From the NCBI GenBank assembly GCA_011947345.1, contig JAAVTG010000646.1, forward strand, positions 62,001 through 126,000: DNA of 64,000 bases, written 5' to 3'. Positions 53,512-63,402 of this stretch are shown one piece after another (positions within the stretch are counted from its first letter, which is position 1; every line of letters begins with the position of its first letter). The translations under genes were made by a program, and so were the position numbers. A model generated the notes under the pieces. The model did no database searches. It worked only from the letters and a program-made list of their open reading frames with translations, and was not told the origin of the DNA. This DNA comes from Phytophthora quininea. Lineage: Eukaryota > Oomycota > Peronosporomycetes > Peronosporales > Peronosporaceae.

Positions 53512-54030
53512 ACTCTCGTGCGTCGACGGTATATTTGTTTAACCCAGCCAGGAAATACCAGCCCTTTCGCGATTTGGTGTGAGCGAGGCTAGCGGGTGGT
53601 CAACGTTGACGATGCCTGACATGCGTTACGCGCAGTGTGGCCACATCTTTGCCTTCAATCGAGTCACCGCAGCGTTTTAGTTGTCGCCTCGTCGCGAAAT
53701 CGTCACTAAAGCTATATTATCTTTGCAGACAGCGCTGAACGCTCTCGCCAAGCACCACTGTCCTCTGTTGTCTATCCGAAGTGGCCGCCGCGCGGCAATC
53801 GTGGCAATCAAGACCGTGGTGCGTCAAAGGGAGATGGGCACTGGTCAACAGAGTACATAATGGACCAATCACAGGATGATTGCGGCGTATTGATGATGAC
53901 GATCCGGTGCCACGTTAGCCCAATTGCAGTTAAAACCGACCTCCTCGGCGACCTCCCTGTGGACGGATGGCATTTGGCTTTCCATTCTCCAAACTCTCCT
54001 GACCGACGCAAGATCCCCCTCGACGACCTC
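53512..54030. promoter_or_regulatory. Divergent intergenic region, aquaglyceroporins 1 and 2
   Basis: About 520 bp just inside the left repeat arm. It contains an in-frame upstream ATG at 53860 that would extend aquaglyceroporin 2 by 57 residues. No other gene is seen. Confidence 0.4.
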
Positions 54031-55116
54031 ATGACAGCCTCGTTCCCGCCGCGCAAGATGCGCATCAGCAACATCGACGACGGCAGCTTCGCCTCCAACG
54101 GCCCTCGATCGATGGACCAGGCCCCGTACGCAGACTTCTCCGGCTCGGCCTACGCGCCAGACGGCCGTGTCCCTATTGATCACGAGTCTACACATGTTCT
54201 CGCCGCTCCGAGACGCAAGAGGAACGCTTTCGTCACCAAGAACGCGCACGTGCGCGAGTGTATGGCCGAGTTCCTGGCCACGACCGTCGCCATCTCCTTC
54301 GGTCTGGCCGGCATCCAGCAGAACGGCCTCTGGAATGGACAGTATGGCGACACGATGACTACGAGTGTGGGTTGGGGCGTGGCCTTGATGGTCGGCACGT
54401 TCATCGGCGACAATGTCAGCGGCGCGCATCTCATCTCGGTCATCACCATCACCAACGCAGTGTACGGCCGCCTGCCGTGGTGGAAAGTGCCCGGCTACTT
54501 GGTCGCGCAGATGCTCGGGGCTTTTGTGGCTGCAGCTTTGATTTACGTGCTCAACTGCCAGAGGATTCTGCGCGAAGACCCGGAGAAACAGACCATGCAT
54601 AAGCTCTTCATCACGGGCCCGCGCGACGGTGTGTCCAACTACACGGCCTTCTACACGGAGGTGCTGGCCTGTGCGTACATCATGCTCGTGTCGTACGCCA
54701 TCAAGGACCCGCGCAATTGTTGGCCAGGAAAGAAGGGGACTCCATTCGCTCTGACGCTGCTGGTGATCGGCATTTCGTGCTGCTTCATGTCCAACTCGGC
54801 GCTGGGCATGAGTCCGAACCGCGACTTTGGCCCTCGCTTGTTCATGTACATCGTCGGCTACCACCAGGTCTTCACGATGGACTCGTACTACTTCTGGATC
54901 CCGATGGTGGCGACACTGATCGGCGGGGTTATTGGCGGTGGGCTCTACATCTTCTTTGTCGAGATGCAGCACCCCGAGGTCCCACAAAGAATTCCAACAC
55001 CAACTCGCCACCACTACTCGCGGAAGAAAGCGTGTAGACAGCCTAGACAATCTCAATACTACATCGCTTCTGCTAAAACTAGATTCGCAAGATCGACCAG
55101 CACGTCTCAGCAATGA
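54031..55116 (+). CDS. Aquaglyceroporin-like protein 2 with both NPA motifs lost
   Basis: The ATG at 54031 (MTASFPPRKMRISNIDDGSF) lines up best with its paralogues; an in-frame ATG at 53860 is possible. It keeps the MIP fold (CMAEFLATTVAISFGLAGIQ, WWKVPGYLVAQMLGAFVAAA, YTAFYTEVLACAYIMLVSYA, IGGVIGGGLYIFFVEMQHPE). The first half-helix reads SGAHLISVITITNAVYG (LIS for NPA) and the second LGMSPNRDFGPRLF (SPN for NPA). Asn at both helix caps is the usual selectivity determinant, so water or glycerol transport is doubtful. The last ~45 residues look like frame-shifted tail; an alternative frame stops sooner. Confidence 0.82.
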   Translation: MTASFPPRKMRISNIDDGSFASNGPRSMDQAPYADFSGSAYAPDGRVPIDHESTHVLAAPRRKRNAFVTKNAHVRECMAEFLATTVAISFGLAGIQQNGLWNGQYGDTMTTSVGWGVALMVGTFIGDNVSGAHLISVITITNAVYGRLPWWKVPGYLVAQMLGAFVAAALIYVLNCQRILREDPEKQTMHKLFITGPRDGVSNYTAFYTEVLACAYIMLVSYAIKDPRNCWPGKKGTPFALTLLVIGISCCFMSNSALGMSPNRDFGPRLFMYIVGYHQVFTMDSYYFWIPMVATLIGGVIGGGLYIFFVEMQHPEVPQRIPTPTRHHYSRKKACRQPRQSQYYIASAKTRFARSTSTSQQ

Positions 55117-55447
55117 GCAATTTGGCACGGCATGTGTTGTGAGTCGAGGTGCAGCGAACGAGTAGCATTGCTGCACCCTTCGATGTGGCGGTTGCTTTTC
55201 TTGTGGCGTGGCCGATGCACGACCAACAAAAACAGTCAACTTGGGGGTATGTGGGCGATTTCTGAACGATTGGTTCAGTAGTTTTGGTGGAGATCTTGAC
55301 CAGTACCTCGCGAGGTCAGCACCTGGCACAGCTACTAACGATGCTCACCCAAAACCATCTACCAAAGCTTGCGTTGCTTCGGAAGAGACCGACAAGCTGG
55401 AGTTGGCTCCAATCATCTCGATGAGAAGGGTCGCACGACCTACAGCT

Positions 55448-55460
55448 TCATTCTTCATTT
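55448..55460 (+). promoter_or_regulatory. Oomycete Inr-type core promoter of aquaglyceroporin 3
   Basis: TCATTCTTCATTT, preceded by GCT, fits the oomycete 16-bp core consensus (GCTCATTYYNCAWTTT) closely. It lies 28 bp before the ATG at 55489. The position and match are good; transcription start is not shown. Confidence 0.55.
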
Positions 55461-55488
55461 CGCCCCACCAACCAAAAGCTGCCAAACG

Positions 55489-56468
55489 ATGAGCTCTATC
55501 TCACTTCATCCATCCGCTACCAAAGTGCACATCAGTGAGGCCAGCTTCGCCAACAGTGGACAGCTCATGCTCGACATGTCCGACAAGTCTGCGTATGCAG
55601 ACTTCGCTAACACGCCGTACACGCCCCACATCCCAGTGCTGCAAGACCGTGCGCCGCAGTCGCTTCATGACACGAACCGCAGTCAGCTTCGAAGCAACGG
55701 GCGAGATTTCAAGAAGTTGCCGTTCGTCACGACCAGCCCGCACTTTCGAGAGTGTCTGGCCGAGTTTTTGGCGCCGTCATCGTCATCGGCTTGGGGTTGG
55801 CTGTCAACAGCCAAGTCGCTCTCTCGGATGGCAAAGCTGGCGACGTGATGACCATCAGTCTCACTTGGGGCGTCGCCGTGCTCATGGGCATCTACACGGC
55901 CGAAAACGTGAGCGGCGCACACATTATCTCGGTCATGACCTTCACGCACGCCATGTATGGTCGCCTACCGTGGTGGAAAGTGCCTGGGTACATTTGCGCC
56001 CAGACACTCGGCGCATTTGTTGCGGCAGCGCTCGTGTACGTCCTACACTACCAGAAGATCGTTGCAGTCGACCCGGACAAGACAACGATGCAGATTTTGT
56101 TCGTCTCGTATCCTAACGGCGTCTCCAACTACACCGCTTTGTACACGGAAGTGCTGATGTGTGCCTTCCTACTTTCGTGCGTGTACGCCATTACGGACCC
56201 GCGCAATCGCCATCCGGGTCCCGTCGGCACCCCATTCGCCATGGCGTTGCTCATCATGGCGATAGTTGCGGCCTTCAGCTTGAACACTGGGCTCGGAGTG
56301 AGCCTCAACCGCGACCTGGGCCCCCGTTTGTTCGCTTACTGCGCGGGTTATCACTCGGTGTTCACCGAGTACGACTATTACTTCTGGATCCCAGTCGTGG
56401 GCCCATTCCTTGGCGGTGTGATCGGTGCCGGCGCGTACACCATGTTCATTGAGATCCAGCATCCATAA
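55489..56468 (+). CDS. Aquaglyceroporin-like protein 3 with both NPA motifs lost, one frameshift
   Basis: ATG at 55489 (MSSISLHPSATKVHISEASF). One frame change at about 55783 in helix 1 (CLAEFL to AVIVIGLGLAVNSQ). Remaining parts are family-typical: TWGVAVLMGIYTAENVSGAH, WWKVPGYICAQTLGAFVAAA, YTALYTEVLMCAFLLSCVYA, FLGGVIGAGAYTMFIEIQHP. The half-helices read GAHIISVMTFTHAMYG (IIS for NPA) and LGVSLNRDLGPRLF (SLN for NPA). It shares the HxIS change with gene 2, so the loss probably predates their duplication. Confidence 0.8.
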
Positions 56469-57014
56469 ACCAAGGTTGGTTGTGGTGCTCGACAGTGTTG
56501 GTCGCAGCTCAAGACGAGATAGATACGCACGAGCCATGGTGTCGAAGCAACCTGCCGGTGTTTGGTGCATTTCAGGAGCTTGTTTGCTTGGTAATTGGGG
56601 AGAGCTCAGGGACATATGACTTGCTTGGACGCGTATTTAAGCCAGACAAATGGAGAGCAATAGCACTCGTAACGTCACGAAGCCTGAATTCGACATGCTT
56701 GTTGTTCTGCAGCAGGCGTTCTTGTGCTTTTGCTCCTTGACCACAAGGGAAATCTGTTGAGTAGGAGCCTGCAACTTCAGATTGTGATGGTCGACCACTT
56801 CAACATGTGTTGAGCTCTGTCCAGCTCCGCAGCAAAAACAAAAGGAGCGACAAGCAGCAACTCGACACCCGGTAGCCGTTGTAAGAACTGTGCAGGACAC
56901 ACCAACAAGTTGGCCGAGCCCTTGGCAGACTCGCTCGTGACTGATAGCCATTTTCCTTTTTGCCGACTTCACCTCAACGGATCAGCAAAGACCAGAATGC
57001 GACCGAACCTAAAC
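56469..57014. other. Intergenic spacer, aquaglyceroporins 3 and 4
   Basis: 546 bp. A pyrimidine-rich CCATTTTCCTTTTTGCC at about 56948-56964 precedes gene 4 and could be its core promoter. Nothing else is seen. Confidence 0.4.
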
Positions 57015-57965
57015 ATGGAGCCAAGCTTCGTCACCAGCAGCCAAGTGGCATTGGAGGCCGCGGAGAAGTCTACCGGTTATGCCTTCGCTAACACCCCGTA
57101 CACCCTCACGGCCCCATCGATCGATGCGAACGTTCCCTGCACCACACGAACCGCAGCCAGTACAACCGCGACGAAGACCACCACGAGCAGTGGTTCGTGA
57201 CAAGCAACCCTCACCTTCGCGAGTGTTTCACCGAGTTCCTCGGCACGTTCGTCATGCTCTGCTTCGGCATGGGGTCAACACCCAAGTAGCGCTGTCGGAC
57301 GAGAAGAAAGGCACGTGGCTGAGCATCAACATGGCCTGGGGTATCGCCGTTCTCATGGGCGTCTACGTCTCTGAAGGCGTGAGTGGAGCCCACATGAACT
57401 GCGCGGTGACGTTCGCCCACGCAGTGTACAGCCGTCTGCCATGGTGGAAAGTCCCGGGTTACTGTGCTTCTCAACTATTCGGTGCTTTCCTCGGCGCCTA
57501 CTCGGTATACGTCCTCAACTACCAGAAACTCATGAAGGCCGACCCAAACAAAGAGACGATGATGGTGCACTTCGCGACGTACCCGAATCCAGACATCAGC
57601 AACTTCACCGCATTCTACACGGAGACGTTGGCGACGGCGATGCTGCTACTGTGTATCTACGTTATCACGGACCAGCGCAACCGGTCTCCCGGTCCGGTAG
57701 GCACGCCGTTTGCTTTCGCGTTGATGATCATGGCGCTGGGTATGTGTTTCGGTATGAACACTGGATACGCCATGAACCCCGCTCGAGATTTCGCGCCGCG
57801 TGTTGTTCACGTACATTGTGGGCTACGGCTCCAAGGTGTTCACTCGATGGCTACTACTTTTTGATCCCAATCTTCGACACGCTGTGTGGTGGGGTGATTG
57901 GAGCGGGTATCTACATGTTCCTCGTGCAGGTGCAGCACCCGAATGAGCTGGGGGATTTTGATTAA
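57015..57965 (+). CDS. Aquaglyceroporin-like protein 4 with NCA/NPA motifs, several frameshifts
   Basis: ATG at 57015 (MEPSFVTSSQVALEAAEKST). Closest to gene 1 in sequence (ERSLHHTNRSQYNRDEDHHE, FTEFLGTFVMLCFGMG, TWLSINMAWGIAVLMGVYVS). The first half-helix is GAHMNCAVTFAHAVYS, with Pro to Cys; the second, YAMNPARDFAPR, is normal. Frame changes: near 57115, at GGGG near 57272, and near 57800 and 57845 before the end (DGYYFLIPIFDTLCGGVIGA, then QVQHPNELGDFD at 57965). Either a decaying gene or an accumulation of sequence indels. Confidence 0.75.
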
Positions 57966-58050
57966 AGCACTTTCAATAAATGCTTCGCCTTGTACAATCT
58001 TCGTTTCATTTCGTCTGTGGAGATTGTTCACGTAATAGACAATTTCCATC

Positions 58051-59331
58051 GTACACGGACCTGCTCCAACGGCGCTAAATGCGAAGGTGCTGCGCACCGC
58101 AAAAACACGTGACCGATCCGTTATCGCCGCTTTAGTCCGTTATCCGCGCCGTCAATCGGTGAGCTGAGCTGGACCTGGACCTGGACCTGGGGTCGATCCA
58201 AGCAGCGGTTAATCCCTGTCCTTGCAGCCTCAACGGCCGAGAACCACACACATCTCCGACCAACAGAGGACTCGGTCAAAGAAGCTCATTATCCTTTTTC
58301 CTCTGTTCACAGCAGCAGCTTCCACCGTGACCAACCAACCACTGCAGCAACCCAGCCGTGCTTCGCCATGGAGGTGGTCAACAGCAACGCGCCGCTCGTC
58401 ATCGACGTCGCCAACAAGTCCGGCAACTACGCGCCGTACGCCGACACCCCTTCTCTCCGCGCCAAGTCGACCGCTGCGAGCGCTCGCTCCACCACACCAA
58501 CCGCAGCCAGTACGACCGCGACCAAGAGCACCACAAGCAGTGGTTCGTCACCGCCAACCCGCATCTCCGCGAGTGCTTCGCCGAGTTCCTCGGCACCTTC
58601 GTCATGATCAGCTTCGGCATGGGCGTCAACAACCAGGTCGTGCTCGGCAAAGGAGACAAAGGCACCTGGCTCAGCATCAACATGGCCTGGGGGATTGCCG
58701 TGCTCATGGGCGTCTACATCTCGGAAGGTGTGAGTGGCGCGCACATGAACCCCGCCGTCTCACTGGCGCACGCCGTCTACGGCCGAATGGCGTGGCGAAA
58801 GATCCCCGGATATGTCTGCGCACAAGTGCTCGGCACCTTCTTCGGCGCCTGTGCCGTCTACCTCATGGACTACCAGAAGATCCACAAGTTCGACCCGGAC
58901 AAAACCATCATGCACGTGCACTTCGCCACGTACCCCAACTCGGAGATCAACAACCTCACGGCCTTCTACACTGAGACGCTGGCCACGTCCATGCTCTTGC
59001 TCTGCATCTACGCCATCACGGACCAGCGCAACCGCTCTCCGGGCACCGTCGGCACGCCCTTCGCCTTCGCGTTGATGATCATGGCGCTGGGCATGTGCTT
59101 TGGCATGAACACGGGCTATGCTATGAACCCGGCTCGAGACTTTGGCGCCCGGTTGTTCACGTACGTCGCCGGCTACGGCTCCAAGGTGTTCACTTTGGAC
59201 GGGTGCTACTTCCTCATCCCGATCTTCGCTCCTCTGATCGGCGCCGTGCTCGGAGCAGGAGCGTACGAGATCTTGGTGCAGGTCCAGCATCCGCACGATC
59301 CCGCAGAGTAATTGCTTGATAGAAAACACAG
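58051..59331 (+). repeat. Right arm of the 1.28-kb inverted repeat
   Basis: Mirror of 52223-53511. The arms enclose 4.5 kb with genes 2-4. Differences include CACCCC here against CACCCCC in the left arm, which alone breaks this copy's frame. Confidence 0.9.
58368..59311 (+). CDS. Aquaglyceroporin 5, inverted twin of gene 1, one frameshift
   Basis: ATG at 58368. Identical to gene 1 in its first 28 residues (MEVVNSNAPLVIDVANKSGN). A C4 run at about 58446-58450, where gene 1 has C5, then shifts the frame. The other frame continues FSPRQVDRCERSLHHTNRSQ through HMNPAV and AMNPARD to QVQHPHDPAE at 59311, amino acid for amino acid as in gene 1. Apart from that base it would encode the same glycerol/water channel. 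Confidence 0.88.
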
Positions 59332-59756
59332 TAAATACATACAAAATCTCCATTTCCTTGTGTTCCCCGGTCTATGCGTTAGTTCCAACACGCAGGTGGC
59401 TGATGGCTCTCTCGTTCGATGCGTGAATCAACAACGCTTGGGATGGTGTTTATCTTGATCGGCAACTCAATATCAAGACCGCGTCGTGTTCTCCAGACAC
59501 TCGGGGTTTTACAATCGTGGTAGTCGCGATCACATTATGTATGTGCATCACCCTGGCTGGAAGCTTGCCCACCGCACTGTATTACTCAATGGTATTATTG
59601 TACACACGCGCCGTACTTCGCGAAGATACCTGCACGATCGCCAACTGTAGCGTTTATCAAACGCCATGACACCAAGCCAACGGGTAATGCATCTGTGCGA
59701 CGGCCAGCTCTAGGATCTCGTCTCACAGAGTGTGACAACTTCGTCACGCATTTCTG
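59332..59756. other. Convergent intergenic region
   Basis: 425 bp between aquaglyceroporin 5 and the 3' end of the MPS1 gene. No gene or repeat is recognised. Confidence 0.4.
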
Positions 59757-62700
59757 CTACATCTCAGTTCGGCGCTCCTGTGTGTTGTAGAGGCCAAGGT
59801 AGCTTCGAGGAGCCTCGCCGTTTGAGCTTTGTAAGCCCTCTTGCCCAATAGACAAGAACATATTTACTCGACTGCTTGGCATTCCTCGTGAGCGCAATAG
59901 GTCGCCGAGCTGGGTGAGAACTTGAGGTGCATTGTTCATCGTCACAGTTGGCGTTGAAGTCACGGCTCCGATAGCACCACCGGCTCGCAAAAACGGGTGA
60001 TTCAGCAAACCGCTCTTCCCCGCTATGGTTGGGCGGCGGCGGTGATCACGCTGCAGACAGGAGCGAATTACATTTTCCAAGTCTTTGTTCTTCAGTGGTT
60101 GGAACGGGATTGGAATCGACGGGTCAATGATGCAGCGGAACTTCTCGATGATGTTGTGTACGTCCGCAAAGGGGTTTCGAATACACGATTTGGTACAGTA
60201 TGCACCCCAGCGACCATATATCACTTGCCCGTCCAACCTGTAGTGCGATAAGCAATGTTTTAATCAACGACATTCACATTGAGCAATGTGATGAGACACC
60301 CACCTTCATTTTTCCCTCTGGGTCCCGCTGTCCATTCGGCATTGTGTTACCTTGGATAGCCTCGGGGACATGAAGTTAACTGTACCAATCTGACTGTCAC
60401 GTTCAATATTTGTCGTGTCGTTTGAGATTGCCTTCGCAATCCCAAAATCGATCAGTTTCAGCGCGCCATTCACAAACAAAAAGTTTGCTGGTTTCAAATC
60501 GCCTATAAAACATACGCGCAACAATTGTTCTCATTAACATGAGCGCTACAGTCGCAACATCCATTCAAACTCACCATGGATAATTCTCATGTTGTGGATT
60601 GCTTCAACAGCTTCCAGCATTTGAGTCCAAATGACGCGCAGAAAGTTTTCGTCCATGCCTCCTTTCAAATCCCGAAGCCGCTCGCTGAGATCGATCTCGC
60701 CATGCTCCATAATCTGTTGTGAAAATAACAAAATAGAACAATTAACGACCCTCCTGAAATTCACCAGTGATGCGAGCACATACCACATTGATCTGTCGTT
60801 GTTGGAGATCTTGTTCAGCAGCCACAAGCCTAATGATATGGGGTTTCCTTGAAGTTTCCGTAGCAGATCGATCTCATTCGTATACTGGGAAATGCTCTGC
60901 TCATCCAGCTTCTTCAGTTTGATTTTCTTCAAGGCATAAATCTTGAGATCGGGGCCCAACATTCGATAGACTTTGCTGCTGCCTCCACTTCCGATTTGTT
61001 CCAGCTTTATATACTGCAGTCCGCCAACCTACACGATTAAAACTGCGGTCAGACTGGTGCAAGGTATAGTTGAATACGAGAAAATACGAACCGTGACTCG
61101 GCTGGCCAAAGACGCAAAAGCATCTTGTGCAGTGGAGTTAACTGTCGATGACAAGGGTGGTGACGACGCTGACGAAGAAGAGCTGGGCGAGTACGGGCTC
61201 ATATTCGCGCGACTCTTAGCGAGTGCAGCACCTGACTGCTGCTGCCCTGGGGAGCGATAGTACTCAGAAGCAGAAGCACGGGACGCGCCGCTGCTTGCCA
61301 ACGAACGCGCTGGCGCTGCTGTGATTGCAACTGGTCTGCTCTCTTGAGCCCTTTGTACAACAAGTGAGGGATTGCTGTCGGGAATAGGAGCTGACCTGTC
61401 ATTAACTGATGCTGGTCTCGATGGTTGTTGAAGCCCTCTTGAGCTTCCTGGAGACATTCTTGTCGCCAAGCCAGCTGCACTTGGACTGGTATCACGTGAG
61501 TTGCCTCCACGAAACTTCGGTTTCCAACTTATAATGTTGGATATGTCAATATCAACTTTCTTCTTTGGTTTGACTTCCGCTTTCGCTGTTGCTGATGCCG
61601 GTGGCGTTTCCTACACGAAAAAAATGTAGCTTGCAGTTAGACACGATTCCAGAAGTCGATACTGTCTGTTGCCCTACCTTGACTGGGGTAAGTGGCTTGT
61701 TTGGCTGTTTCGGAGCGTCTGCCATCATATCATCCTCATCATCATCGCTGTCATTCACAGCATCCGGCAAAACTCTAAGCGCTGGACCACCTAAACGCTC
61801 AAACAAACAGTAATACCGTTAGAAAGAAACAAAGCATCCACAAATGCGTAGTGACAGCCTTGTACCAAATCGAAAACGCGCCGGCTTCCTTGATGTTGAC
61901 TGCGACTTGGTAATCGCTCTCGTAGGGAGCGACGGCGTCGTAAGTACTGGCGACTTGGCCTCCTTTCTCAGTCCTTTCCTCAGTGTAGAGAAACCACTCT
62001 CAGACGGAGTCAACAACCGTGTCTGACCCAACGGCGTCGTATCTGCTGGATGGGGCGACGTGAACGGGTGACTCAGCTGTCCCCGAGGCGTCGTCACCAC
62101 CTTCCTCTCCTTTTCCTCTGCGTTCTCCTTCATCGAGCTGCTGTCAAAGCTCTTAAACTTCAGTTCCAGCGTCTTTCTGTCCTCCACTTTCCACGTGTTG
62201 TCTACTTGGATCTCACCTAGCGTCTTCCGCTTTCTAACGTCCTCAACCGCCTGCTTCTTCCGTGGGTACTCACCCTCCAGTTCTTCAGCGAAGGCGTTCA
62301 CTCTACCGGCCTCTCCAGCGAGCACTCGCTGCTTCGCCTGCTGCTTCTGCTTCTCCGTCATCGCGTCGTTGTCCACTGCTCGCTCCAGAATCTCCTCCAC
62401 AGCCTCCAGATTGCCCTCCTGGAACTCGAACGCCGCCTCCTCCTCATACATCATACTATGCCGTAGCCCAATGCCCTGCTTTCGCATCAGCTGGAACGCC
62501 TTCCGCGTGTCCTCCGCCGTCTCGTTCAGTTTGGCCAGCATCACCCACAGCTCCGTGTACCGCTCGTCGCTCCTATCTGCCTGCACACACGACAGCGAGC
62601 GCCTCACCAGCCGCATCATGTTGTAATTGGACGGACAGCTCGGCACGGGGCAGCGCAGCAGCCGCAGCCACTTGTCCAGGCTGCGAGGGTCTTCGGCGAC

Positions 62701-62895
62701 GTCCAGCACAAGGCGGACCCGCCGCTCGTCCGGCTGCTCTAGCAGGAAGATCTTGCGGGCCGACTCGCCCATGTACAGCAGCGGCGTGCGCTGGCCGTCC
62801 GAGGTGGTGAAGGTGACGCCAGGGAGCGGCAGCTGGGCTAGCAGCGCCGGCAGCGACGCATCTGGCGGCTGGTTCTCCTTGTCCACGAAGTCCAT
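59757..62895 (-). CDS. MPS1: MPS1/TTK-type spindle checkpoint kinase with N-terminal TPR region
   Basis: Seven exons on the minus strand, boundaries good to about 1 bp: 62895-61866, 61790-61678, 61610-61092, 61028-60784, 60713-60575, 60502-60304, 60237-59757; introns 63-75 bp. The ATG at 62895 gives [12 protein letters not shown], with a KEN box for APC/C turnover. Residues ~90-180 are the BUB/MPS1-type TPR ([20 protein letters not shown], then [14 protein letters not shown]). The kinase domain is clearly MPS1: [111 protein letters not shown]. One-base indels sit at C runs near 60845, 60363 and 60170. It acts at kinetochores in mitosis. Confidence 0.88.
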
Positions 62896-63402
62896 GCGGA
62901 TCTGGCGGCGCGTCGGAGGGTGCAGCGCCTCGCGGGGCCGCTTGCGCGCGCGGGACAGAGTGATGGTCGTCGTTCTTGGCGCGGACGGCGTCCTTTTCGA
63001 AGTGGTATACAAAAACAAGTGTAATCGTGAGTTGGTCCGACAAGTAACATTTGCTGTATTTTGAAAAAATACAATAAAAACGTTATTTTGCCACACGACC
63101 CGATGCCGCACCTGATTCTGATGCTGGAGCGTGTCGTGCTGTCCCTGGACGATGGCAAAGCGAACGTCGGCTATCAATGACCAGCAACGACAGCGATGGA
63201 GGATGCTGATCGAAGACCGATGGATGTGCTGCTTCCAGCGTGATGAAGCGGCTTGCTGTTGGCCGTGCTGCATCTTCTGTTGCTGTCTGCAGAGCGGTCG
63301 ACCATTGTTCCAGTATGATCCTTCAACACAAAAGGCAACAAAGGCAACTACTGCAGCAAGGCATCTACTGCAGCATTTCTCGAGAAAGACTGACGTCGGA
63401 GA
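62896..63402. promoter_or_regulatory. Divergent intergenic region, MPS1 / EB1
   Basis: 507 bp between two divergent mitotic-spindle genes. An MPS1-frame ORF continues upstream to 63273, but its sequence (Gln/His-rich, then TM-like) is not conserved-looking. AT-rich TTTGAAAAAATACAATAAAA at about 63059-63078. Shared regulation is plausible but not shown. Confidence 0.4.

Noticed and set aside
53869..55329. 486-codon minus-strand ORF opposite aquaglyceroporin 2
   Set aside because: Antisense shadow; the plus strand carries the full MIP fold.
58222..58974. Long Arg/His/Pro-rich plus-strand ORF overlapping aquaglyceroporin 5
   Set aside because: It is the alternative frame of the MIP gene; the same ORF appears opposite gene 1 in the left repeat arm.
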